DNA from: Glycomyces arizonensis DSM 44726
GTDB lineage: Bacteria; Actinomycetota; Actinomycetes; Mycobacteriales; Micromonosporaceae
DNA length: 36,906 nucleotides
Direction: 5' to 3'
Assembly: GCF_000482705.1 (NCBI RefSeq)
Contig: NZ_AXWO01000038.1
Coordinates: 1 to 36,906 of the forward strand
Shown here piece by piece: positions 7,331 to 14,381 of this stretch. Position numbers and translations under genes: made by a program. The notes beneath the pieces were generated by a model. The model did no database searches. It was not told where the DNA came from and worked only from the letters and a program-made list of their open reading frames with translations. How positions within the stretch are numbered: position 1 is the first letter of the stretch; every line of letters starts with the position of its first letter.

Positions 7331-8374
7331 ATGAGTCGGCGAGCGCAATCCGGGAAAGTCACCCTGGCGGACGTCGCGCAGCGGGCCGGCGTCTCGCAGG
7401 CGACCATCTCGAAAGTCCTCAACGGACGCAGCGACGTGTCAGCAGGCACACGCGACCGCGTCCTCCGCGTCGTCGCCGAGATCGGCTACAGGCCCACGAC
7501 GGCGCGGCACGAGCGGACCCGAGGCCGGACACTCGTCACCGTGCTCGACTTCGTGGCGTCACGCTATGCGGGGACGGTGCTCCAGGGCATTCTCACCGCC
7601 GCGACCGCCGCGTCGACCGAGCTCCTCCTCCGTCTGCCGCCCGACCGGTCGATCGGCGCGAGCGGGGCGACCGCCCACGACTGGATCGCGGAGCAGCAGG
7701 CCGCAGGAGCCGTCGGCCTCATCGGACTCGCCGTCGCCGTGCCCGATCCGGTGCTCGACGCCGCGAAAGAACTCAAGCTGCCGGTCGTGTCGATCGACCC
7801 GATCGACACGACGGACTCCCGCGTCGTCAGCATCGGCTCCACCAACTGGGCGGGCGGGCGCTCGGCGACCGAGCATGTGATCGGCCTCGGCCACCGCAGG
7901 ATCGCCTGGATCGGCGGCCCGCCGAGCTCCGCTCCATCGGCGGAGCGCTTTCACGGATACCGGACCGCGCTCGACGCCGTCGACCTCACACCGGATCCGG
8001 CGCTGGTCCGCCACGACGCGTTCGCGGTCGAGGCCGGATTCCGGCACGGCCACGACCTCCTCGCACTCGACGCGCCTCCGACCGCCATCGTCGCGGGCAA
8101 CGACGAGATCGCCATCGGCGTGCTCGCCGCGGCGAAGGAGCTGGGGGTCGAGGTCCCCCGCAGGCTCTCGATCACCGGCTTCGACGACACGCCGCAGACC
8201 GAGTGGACCACGCCCAGTCTCACGTCCGTCCGGCAGCCGCTCGCGGGCATGGGCAGAATGGCCGTCGAGACCGTCCTCGGCATGGCGGACGGCGCTCAGC
8301 CCGCCTCCCGGCACCTCCAACTGGCGACGACCCTCAGAGTCCGCGATTCGACGGGCCCCGTGCCGCCGGCCTGA
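7331..8374 (+). CDS. LacI-family transcriptional regulator (putative xylan/arabinan regulator)
   Basis: A 347-aa LacI/GalR protein. The N-terminal HTH and hinge are VTLADVAQRAGVSQATISKVLNG and RVLRVVAEIGYRP, followed by a two-lobed periplasmic-binding-type sensor domain with GLGHRRIAWIGG, AIVAGNDEIAIGVL and SITGFDDTP, all typical. It should bind a sugar ligand and lose or change DNA affinity. The ATG at 7331 has AAAGGA 5 nt upstream; an in-frame ATG at 7307, 6 nt after GATAGG, is an alternative leaderless start. The divergent GH39 gene and matching CGAAA/TTTCG dyads at GH39, GH127 and the first importer suggest a pentose-polymer regulon, which is inference. Confidence 0.9.
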   Translation: MSRRAQSGKVTLADVAQRAGVSQATISKVLNGRSDVSAGTRDRVLRVVAEIGYRPTTARHERTRGRTLVTVLDFVASRYAGTVLQGILTAATAASTELLLRLPPDRSIGASGATAHDWIAEQQAAGAVGLIGLAVAVPDPVLDAAKELKLPVVSIDPIDTTDSRVVSIGSTNWAGGRSATEHVIGLGHRRIAWIGGPPSSAPSAERFHGYRTALDAVDLTPDPALVRHDAFAVEAGFRHGHDLLALDAPPTAIVAGNDEIAIGVLAAAKELGVEVPRRLSITGFDDTPQTEWTTPSLTSVRQPLAGMGRMAVETVLGMADGAQPASRHLQLATTLRVRDSTGPVPPA

Positions 8375-8410
8375 CCCGCGCGACAGGAGCGGCTCGCCCG
8401 GGCCGTCCCC

Positions 8411-8479
8411 TTGACACGACATCGATCAGTATCTATAGTCTCATCATCGGAATTTTCGTGGAGGTATTCGAAAATTTCG
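8411..8479 (+). promoter_or_regulatory. GH127 promoter with two tandem CGAAA-type operators
   Basis: A near-consensus promoter: -35 TTGACA (8411-8416), 17-bp spacer, -10 TATAGT (8434-8439). Immediately downstream are CGGAATTTTCG (8448-8458, one mismatch) and the perfect dyad CGAAA-A-TTTCG (8469-8479), 21 bp apart centre to centre, about two helical turns. The second site is the exact reverse complement of CGAAATTTTCG at 16134-16144 in front of the importer genes. Confidence 0.75.
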
Positions 8480-8815
8480 CACAGGATCGATCCGGCGGAA
8501 AGAGGGCCGCGCCGCGGCTCGCCGTCATCGGATCTACATATGTACAGAGACTCTCGCAGACCGAGCCGGGCCGCAACCGACCGCGGCGCGCGGTACCGAT
8601 GCGCCCGCCTTCGAAATGTGAGCGATAACTTACCTGGATTCCAGGCGACAGGAAGGAGATCCGACCTTCATTCGGCAATAAGTTACCGATAACCATGCGA
8701 TGGCACCACGCCCGGCGCCGAACCGGCGACGGCCGCACAGGGTGCCGCGCCCCTCACGTCACGGTGCGCCCCGCGGCGCCCGACGACCATCTCAGAAAAA
8801 GGAGACTCCCTCACC
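8480..8815 (+). promoter_or_regulatory. Long 5' leader of GH127 with TTACC/GATAA repeats
   Basis: The predicted transcript start near 8446 leaves about 370 nt before the GH127 ATG. Within it, GATAA-C-TTACC (8624-8634) and TTACC-GATAA (8683-8692, inside GTTACCGATAAC) carry the same two pentamers in swapped order. TTACCGATAA recurs at 16151-16160 in front of the importer. A Shine-Dalgarno-like AGGAAGGAG at about 8650-8658 has no start codon at proper distance. The leader may contain a second regulator site or a second promoter; I see no convincing short gene. Confidence 0.45.
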
Positions 8816-11557
8816 ATGCCTTCATCGCCTTTGAGTCGCCGCCGACTCTTGCAGGCCACGGGAGCGGCCGCCGTCGCGGCGACCGCCGCCCCCGTCGTCG
8901 GCAGCGCCGCCGCGCACGCCGTCCTCCCACCGGTCCGATCCGACATCGGCGTCTCGGCGCACCAGTTCGCCTTCGGCGAGGTGGCGCTGACCTCGAGCCG
9001 CTGGAAGGACGACCAGGACCGCACCCTGTCGTACCTGCACTACATCGACGTCGACCGGCTGCTGTACAACTTCCGCTCCAACCACCGCCTGTCGACGAAC
9101 GGCGCCTCCTCCAACGGCGGCTGGGACGCCCCGAACTTCCCGTTCCGCACCCACGTGCAAGGCCACTTCCTCACCGCCTGGGCCCACGCCGGAGCCGCCC
9201 TCGGCGACACGGTGTGCCGCGACAAGGCGAACCGCATGGTCGCCGGGCTCGCCGAGTGCCAGGCGAACAACGGCGCCGCCGGATTCAACGCGGGCTACCT
9301 CTCCGGATTCCCCGAGTCCGACTTCGACGGGCTCGAATCGGGCGCGCCGTCGAACGGCAACGTGCCGTACTACTGCGTGCACAAGACCCTGGCGGGCCTG
9401 CTCGACGTCTGGCGGTACCTGGGGAACACGCAGGCCCGCGACGTGCTGCTGGCGTTCGCCGGCTGGGTCGACTGGCGCACCGGTCGACTGAGCTCGAACC
9501 AGATGCAGCGCGTGCTGGGAAGGGAGTTCGGCGGCATGAACGACGTGCTGGCCGACCTGTACCAGCAGACCGGCGACCAGCGGTGGCTGACGGCCGCCCA
9601 GCGCTTCGACCACGCGGCCGTGTTCGACCCGCTCGCGTCGAACCAGGACCGCCTCAACGGCCTGCACGCGAACACGCAGGTGCCCAAGGCCGTCGGCGCC
9701 GCCCGCGAGTACAAGGCCACCGGCACCGGCCGGTACCGCGACATCGCCCAGAACTTCTGGCGGATGGTCACAGGCGCCCACTCCTACGCCATCGGCGGCA
9801 ACAGCCAGGCCGAGCACTTCAGGGCCCCCGACGCCATCGCCGCCTACCTCGAAGAGGACACCTGCGAGGGCTGCAACACCTACAACATGCTCAAGCTCAC
9901 CCGCGAGCTGTGGGCGCTCGACCCGGGCAATGCGTCCTACTTCGACTTCTACGAGCGCGCGATGCTGGGCCACATGATCGGCTGGCAGAACCCGGACGAT
10001 CCTCACGGGCACATCACCTACTTCACCTCGCTCAACCCCGGCGGGCACCGCGGCGTGGGACCCGCGTGGGGCGGCGGCACCTGGTCGACCGACTACGACT
10101 CGTTCTGGTGCTGCCAGGGCACCGGCCTCGAGACGTTCACCAAGCTGATGGACTCCGTCTACGGCTTCGACGACGCGGGCCTGTACGTCAACCTGTTCAC
10201 GCCCTCGGTCCTGGACTGGACCGACCGGGGCGTCACCGTCGCCCAGACCACCGACTATCCGGTCGGCGACACCACCACGCTGACCCTCTCGGGCGGGTCA
10301 GGCGGTGAATGGACGCTGCGGGTGCGCATCCCCGCCTGGACCGAGGGCGCGGTGATCAGCGTCAACGGCCAGGTCCAGGACGTCGCGGCGGCGGCGGGGA
10401 CCTATGCCTCGCTCACCCGCTCCTGGGCCTCGGGCGACACGGTCACCGTGCGCCTGCCGATGCGGCTCGTGTCGGAGGCCGCCAATGACGACCCGAACGT
10501 CTCGGCGATCTTCTACGGCCCGGTCGTCCTGTCGGGGAACTACGGGAACACGAGCCTGGGCACCCTGCCGGAGCTGGAGGCCGACTCGATCGAGCGCGTC
10601 GGGGACGGCTCGCTCGCCTTCACCGCCACCGCGAACGGCCAGGCGGTGGACCTCGGCCCGTTCTACGACGCCCACGGCCACAACTACACCGTCTACTGGA
10701 ACGCTCCCGGCACAGGCGGCGGCGGCAGCGCGGCCTACAAGTTGTACAACGCTGGCAGCGACCTGGTCCTCGGCGTGCAGGACATGTCCACATCCGACGG
10801 CGCCATCGCGCTGCAGTGGCACGACAACGGCACCGCCGACCACCTGTGGGAGCTCGTCACCGCGGGCTCGGCCGTGAAGCTGCGCAACCGCCACAGCGGC
10901 AAGGTCCTCGGCGTGCGCGACATGTCGACCGCCGACGGCGCGCAGGTGCTCCAGTGGTCCGACAACGGCACCGCCGACCACCTGTGGACGCTCGTCGACT
11001 CCGGCGACGGGACGCATAAGGTCCGCAACGGCAACAGCGGCAAGCTCCTCGCGATAGCGAACGCGTCGACCGCCGCCGGGGCGGCGGCCGTGCAGGACTC
11101 GGACAACGGCACGCGGGACAACCAGTGGCGGGTCGTGCCCGATGGGGCCCGGCGCATCGTCAACGCCTACAACGGCATGGTCCTCGGCGTGCGGGACATG
11201 TCCACGTCCGACGGCGCGGCCGTCATCCAGTGGTCCGACAACGGCACCGACGACCATCTCTGGACCGCCGAGGCGGGCGAGGACGGCTACTTCAAGCTCC
11301 GCAACTCCCACAGCGGGAAGGTCCTCGGCGTCGCGGACATGGGCACCGGCAACGGCTCCCGGGCGGTCCAGTGGTCCGACACCGGCACCGCGGACCACCG
11401 CTGGCGCCTGCGCTACGGCGCCGACGGGTGCTTCCGCATCCAGTGCGCCAATGGCGGCAGGGTGCTGGGCGTGCTGGACCGGTCGAGGGACGCGGGCGCG
11501 CAGGTCGTCATCTGGGACGACAACGGCACCGACGACCACCTGTGGAGGTTCGCCTAG
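8816..11557 (+). CDS. Tat-secreted GH127 (DUF1680) beta-L-arabinofuranosidase-like enzyme with two RICIN/CBM13 trefoils
   Basis: A 913-aa exported enzyme. The N-terminus has a Tat signal (SRRRLLQATGAAAVA, cleavage near AAAHA). The (alpha/alpha)6 catalytic domain carries the GH127 metal/nucleophile set: Glu333 in SQAEHF, Glu351 and Cys353 in CEGCNTYNML, and Cys432-Cys433 in FWCCQGTGLE. In characterised GH127 enzymes zinc-bound cysteine is the nucleophile that removes beta-L-arabinofuranose. After a beta-sandwich region, six repeats from about residue 640 each read LGVxDMSTxDG...QWxDNGTxDHLW, forming two beta-trefoils; the third has QD in place of QW. GGAG lies 11 nt before the ATG. The product probably trims arabinose-rich polymers outside the cell and feeds the importer at 12374-16058, whose promoter shares its operator. 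Confidence 0.88.
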   Translation: MPSSPLSRRRLLQATGAAAVAATAAPVVGSAAAHAVLPPVRSDIGVSAHQFAFGEVALTSSRWKDDQDRTLSYLHYIDVDRLLYNFRSNHRLSTNGASSNGGWDAPNFPFRTHVQGHFLTAWAHAGAALGDTVCRDKANRMVAGLAECQANNGAAGFNAGYLSGFPESDFDGLESGAPSNGNVPYYCVHKTLAGLLDVWRYLGNTQARDVLLAFAGWVDWRTGRLSSNQMQRVLGREFGGMNDVLADLYQQTGDQRWLTAAQRFDHAAVFDPLASNQDRLNGLHANTQVPKAVGAAREYKATGTGRYRDIAQNFWRMVTGAHSYAIGGNSQAEHFRAPDAIAAYLEEDTCEGCNTYNMLKLTRELWALDPGNASYFDFYERAMLGHMIGWQNPDDPHGHITYFTSLNPGGHRGVGPAWGGGTWSTDYDSFWCCQGTGLETFTKLMDSVYGFDDAGLYVNLFTPSVLDWTDRGVTVAQTTDYPVGDTTTLTLSGGSGGEWTLRVRIPAWTEGAVISVNGQVQDVAAAAGTYASLTRSWASGDTVTVRLPMRLVSEAANDDPNVSAIFYGPVVLSGNYGNTSLGTLPELEADSIERVGDGSLAFTATANGQAVDLGPFYDAHGHNYTVYWNAPGTGGGGSAAYKLYNAGSDLVLGVQDMSTSDGAIALQWHDNGTADHLWELVTAGSAVKLRNRHSGKVLGVRDMSTADGAQVLQWSDNGTADHLWTLVDSGDGTHKVRNGNSGKLLAIANASTAAGAAAVQDSDNGTRDNQWRVVPDGARRIVNAYNGMVLGVRDMSTSDGAAVIQWSDNGTDDHLWTAEAGEDGYFKLRNSHSGKVLGVADMGTGNGSRAVQWSDTGTADHRWRLRYGADGCFRIQCANGGRVLGVLDRSRDAGAQVVIWDDNGTDDHLWRFA

Positions 11558-11577
11558 GCGGCGGCCCCGGTCGCGGC

Positions 11578-11607
11578 GGCGGTGGGGCGGACGTCCGCTC
11601 CACCGCC
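11578..11607. terminator. Bidirectional hairpin between GH127 and the DUF624 gene
   Basis: Bases 11578-11592 pair with 11593-11607 with one G-T position, centred on GACGTC, giving a 13-bp stem with a 4-nt loop. It lies 20 nt after GH127 and 9 nt from the stop of the convergent DUF624 gene. Confidence 0.75.
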
Positions 11608-11616
11608 GTCTCGGCG

Positions 11617-12303
11617 TCAGTCGTGACTCGTGAACCGTTCGGTGACGTCCGCGGCGACCGGCCGCGCGACCGGCCACAGCAGGGCGGCGAACGCCCACCC
11701 CGCGAGCAGCAGGAGCGCCTCGGAGCCCAGGATCACGACGGCCGTCGCGACGACGAGGAGCGAGAGGATGCCGAGCGACGACTTCCAGGAGAGGAAGAAC
11801 TCCGCCGCGGCCACGCGGAGGACGTCCCGGAAACGGAACGAGAAGAAGGAGGTCACCACGAGCAGGTGCCCCGACCACACGGCGAGCGCCCCCAGCAGCA
11901 CGACGCACACCGGCCGCAGGGACGCGCCTCCGGTGACCTGGTCCGCGAACACGATGTTCACCGCCAGCACCGCCGTGCACGCGAGCACGGGGATCCACCA
12001 CGAGAGCGTGTCCCGCAGGTTCATTCGGAGCCCGCGGAACAGCGGCCGCGCCGGACTCAGGTCCGGCTCGGCCGACCACGCCCGCTGGGCGTACAGCGCC
12101 GCCGAGAGCGCGGGCGCGACGGGGAGGAGCGCGCCCACGAAGAACGCGGTGTTCGCCGGCTCGGGGGACAGCAGGCTCCACAGCAGCAGGGTCGGCAGAC
12201 CGGCGACCGCGAGGAACAGTCCGAGGACGAGGTACCGGTAGACCGCGGCGGTCAGCCGGGAGAGCGTTCCCGTGCCGATCTCGCCGGTGTGCGCCGTGTT
12301 CAT
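11617..12303 (-). CDS. YesL/DUF624-family membrane protein of the importer operon
   Basis: A 228-aa integral membrane protein with about five hydrophobic segments (YLVLGLFLAVAGLPTLLLW, FFVGALLPVAPALSAALY, WWIPVLACTAVLAVNIVF, VVLLGALAVWSGHLLVVTSF, ILSLLVVATAVVILG, and a last one near the C-terminus). The pattern and length fit DUF624 (YesL), a family found beside CUT1 importers for pectin-, arabinan- or mannan-derived oligosaccharides; its molecular role is not settled. The ATG at 12303 has AAAGGA 7 nt upstream and replaces a longer frame to 12402. It is the last gene of the operon, separated from the permease by a hairpin at 12319-12351 that may lower its expression. Confidence 0.75.
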   Translation of the reverse strand: MNTAHTGEIGTGTLSRLTAAVYRYLVLGLFLAVAGLPTLLLWSLLSPEPANTAFFVGALLPVAPALSAALYAQRAWSAEPDLSPARPLFRGLRMNLRDTLSWWIPVLACTAVLAVNIVFADQVTGGASLRPVCVVLLGALAVWSGHLLVVTSFFSFRFRDVLRVAAAEFFLSWKSSLGILSLLVVATAVVILGSEALLLLAGWAFAALLWPVARPVAADVTERFTSHD

Positions 12304-12318
12304 CCCATTCCTTTCCCG

Positions 12319-12351
12319 GGCCGCCCCTCCCGTTCCGCGGGCGGGGCGGCC
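12319..12351 (-). terminator. Intercistronic hairpin between permease and DUF624 genes
   Basis: GGCCGCCCC (12319-12327) pairs perfectly with 12343-12351 around a 15-nt loop. It sits directly upstream of the DUF624 Shine-Dalgarno, so it could attenuate read-through or protect the upstream mRNA. Confidence 0.5.
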
Positions 12352-12373
12352 GTACGGTATGCGCTGGTGCGCG

Positions 12374-13297
12374 TCATCCCTTGATCGATCCCAGCATGAC
12401 ACCCGACACGAAGTAGCGCTGCACGAAGGGGTAGATGCACAGGATGGGGATGACCGTGAGGATCATCGTCACCGCCTGGATGTTCGTGGACACCAGCGCG
12501 GTCGTCGTCCCCGCGGCCGCCGCTCCCTCGGACGCCGACGTGGAGGCTCCCGCGATGAGGTTCCTCAGGAACAGCGTGACGGGGAACAGCTCGCTCTTGT
12601 CGAGGTAGAGGAACGCGGCGAACCAGTCGTTCCAGTACTGGACCGAGTAGAACAGCACCATCGTGGCGATGACCGCCTTCGACAGGGGCAGCACGATCCG
12701 GGCGAAGATGCCGTACCAGCCGAGCCCGTCGATCTGGGCGGCCTCCTCGAGGTCCTTCGGCAGGTTCTCGAAGAACGACTTCATGACCAGGAGGTTGAAC
12801 ACCGAGATCGCGTTGGGGAGCACGATCGCCCACATGGTGTTCTTCATCCCCAGCGAGGAGATGAGGACGTAGTTCGGCACGATGCCGCCGTTGAAGAACA
12901 TCGTGAACACGGCGATCCCGATGAGCGCGTTCCGGCCCTTGAGGTGCCGCTTCGACAGCACGTACGCGTAGGTCGTGGTCAGGGTCATGGCGATCGCCGT
13001 CCCGACCACGGTGTACAGCACGGTGTTGCCGTAGTTGCGCCAGAACATGCCGTTGGACATCACGGCGGTGTAGGTGTCGACGTTGAAGCCGACGGGCCAG
13101 ACGTTCACCTGGCCGGCCTTGATCGCTCCCGCCGAGCTGAACGACTGGGCGAGCACCGTGATGAACGGGTACAGCATGACCGCGCACAGCAGGACGAGCG
13201 CGGCCGCGTTGGCGGCGCGGAACACGCGCATCCCCCTCGACTCCCTCGTCCGCCGCGGGCGCGCGGGCGTCCTCTTCACCTTGTCGTCCGTCAACAT
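12374..13297 (-). CDS. CUT1 ABC sugar transporter permease (LplC/YtcP type)
   Basis: A 307-aa inner-membrane permease with six hydrophobic helices and the ABC importer EAA loop (EEAAQIDGLGWYGIFARIVLP), which docks with the ATPase. The C-terminus FVQRYFVSGVMLGSIKG is typical of the LplC/YtcP group. No ATPase gene is in the operon; a shared MsiK-type ATPase elsewhere is usual in actinobacteria. ATG at 13297 is used; a GTG at 13306 would overlap the stop of the upstream permease as GTGA, so translational coupling is likely either way. With the SBP and LplB-type partner it forms an oligosaccharide importer. Confidence 0.9.
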   Translation of the reverse strand: MLTDDKVKRTPARPRRTRESRGMRVFRAANAAALVLLCAVMLYPFITVLAQSFSSAGAIKAGQVNVWPVGFNVDTYTAVMSNGMFWRNYGNTVLYTVVGTAIAMTLTTTYAYVLSKRHLKGRNALIGIAVFTMFFNGGIVPNYVLISSLGMKNTMWAIVLPNAISVFNLLVMKSFFENLPKDLEEAAQIDGLGWYGIFARIVLPLSKAVIATMVLFYSVQYWNDWFAAFLYLDKSELFPVTLFLRNLIAGASTSASEGAAAAGTTTALVSTNIQAVTMILTVIPILCIYPFVQRYFVSGVMLGSIKG

Positions 13298-13302
13298 CTC
13301 GT

Positions 13303-14334
13303 TCACCACAGGCTCGTCCCCACCATCCGCCGCGAGAGCAAGTTCGCGGAAAGCACCATCGCGAGGCCGATCAGCGCCTGGAACAGGCCGATGGCCGCCG
13401 CGTAACTGAGGTTGTTCGACACGAGGCCCACCCGGTAGAGGTACGTCGAGATGACGTCGGCCGTCTCGTACGTCAGCGGGTTGTACAGCAGGAGCACCTT
13501 CTCGAAGCCGACGTTGAGGAACATCCCGATGTTGAGGATCAGGAGCGTGATCATCGTCGGGCGGATGCCCGGAAGCGTGACGTGCCAGGTCTGGCGCCAC
13601 CGGCCCGCTCCGTCGATCCTCGCCGCCTCGTAGAGCGAGTCGTCGATCGTGGTGAGCGCCGCCAGGTAGAGGATCGTCCCCCAGCCGACGGTCTGCCACA
13701 CCTCGGATCCGACGTAGACGGCGCGGAACCACTCGGGCCGCTGGAGGAACGGGATGCCCTCGCCGCCGAACGCCCCGATGATCTGGTTGACCGTGCCCTC
13801 CAGCGACAGCAGCTGCATGAGCATGCCGACGACGATGACGACGGAGAGGAAGTGCGGCAGGTAGGAGATCGACTGCACGATCTTCTTGAAGTACTTCTTC
13901 CGCACCTCGTTCAGCAGGAGCGCGAGCACGATCGGGAGCGGGAAGCCGACCACGAGGGTCAGGCCGCCCAGGACCACGGTGTTCGTGAAGACGTGCCAGA
14001 ACGAGGGGTCGTTGATGAACATGTCGATGTAGCGCAGGCCGACCCACTCGTCGCCGAAGATGCTTCCGCCGGGGCGGAACCTCCGGAACGCGATGACGTT
14101 GCCGACCATGGGGCCGTACTTGAAGATCGCGAGGAAGATCAGTGGCAGCAGGGCGAGGCTGTAGAGCTGCCAGTCGCGCCGGAACGCCTGCCGCCAGGTC
14201 TGCCGCTGCTTTCGGCGCCGTGCCGTCGGCGCCGCGGCGGCGGGGACGGGTGCCGTGGGCCCGTCGGGTGCGGTGTCCTCGGTCGGCCCGCCGGTCGCGG
14301 GCCGCGGCGATTGCTCGTCTTGTGTGAGGGGCAT
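13303..14334 (-). CDS. CUT1 ABC sugar transporter permease (LplB/YtcO type)
   Basis: A 343-aa permease. A Pro/Ala/Thr-rich cytoplasmic N-terminus (about 40 aa) is followed by basic residues and six membrane helices, the first being LYSLALLPLIFLAIFKYGPM. The EAA loop is YEAARIDGAGRWRQTWHVTLP. FRPGGSIFGDEWVGLRYIDM matches the LplB-type periplasmic loop. GGGAGGGAGAG precedes the ATG at 14334. It is the second gene of the operon, after the binding protein, with an 18-bp palindrome in the intervening gap. Confidence 0.9.
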   Translation of the reverse strand: MPLTQDEQSPRPATGGPTEDTAPDGPTAPVPAAAAPTARRRKQRQTWRQAFRRDWQLYSLALLPLIFLAIFKYGPMVGNVIAFRRFRPGGSIFGDEWVGLRYIDMFINDPSFWHVFTNTVVLGGLTLVVGFPLPIVLALLLNEVRKKYFKKIVQSISYLPHFLSVVIVVGMLMQLLSLEGTVNQIIGAFGGEGIPFLQRPEWFRAVYVGSEVWQTVGWGTILYLAALTTIDDSLYEAARIDGAGRWRQTWHVTLPGIRPTMITLLILNIGMFLNVGFEKVLLLYNPLTYETADVISTYLYRVGLVSNNLSYAAAIGLFQALIGLAMVLSANLLSRRMVGTSLW

Positions 14335-14355
14335 ATGCTCTCCCTCCCGTCCGCG

Positions 14356-14373
14356 TCGGGGCGGCCGCCCCGA
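14356..14373. terminator. 18-bp perfect palindrome between binding-protein and permease genes
   Basis: TCGGGGCGGCCGCCCCGA is fully self-complementary and lies between the SBP stop (14382) and the permease Shine-Dalgarno. Hairpins here commonly raise SBP output relative to permeases, by stabilising the upstream mRNA or by partial termination. Confidence 0.6.
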
Positions 14374-14381
14374 GAGGCGGA

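Noticed and set aside
10733..11557. The repeated GH127 tail as a DNA repeat array or CRISPR-like element
   Set aside because: The periodicity is protein-level (trefoil repeats of about 45 codons) inside an open frame, with no identical short repeats and unique spacers.
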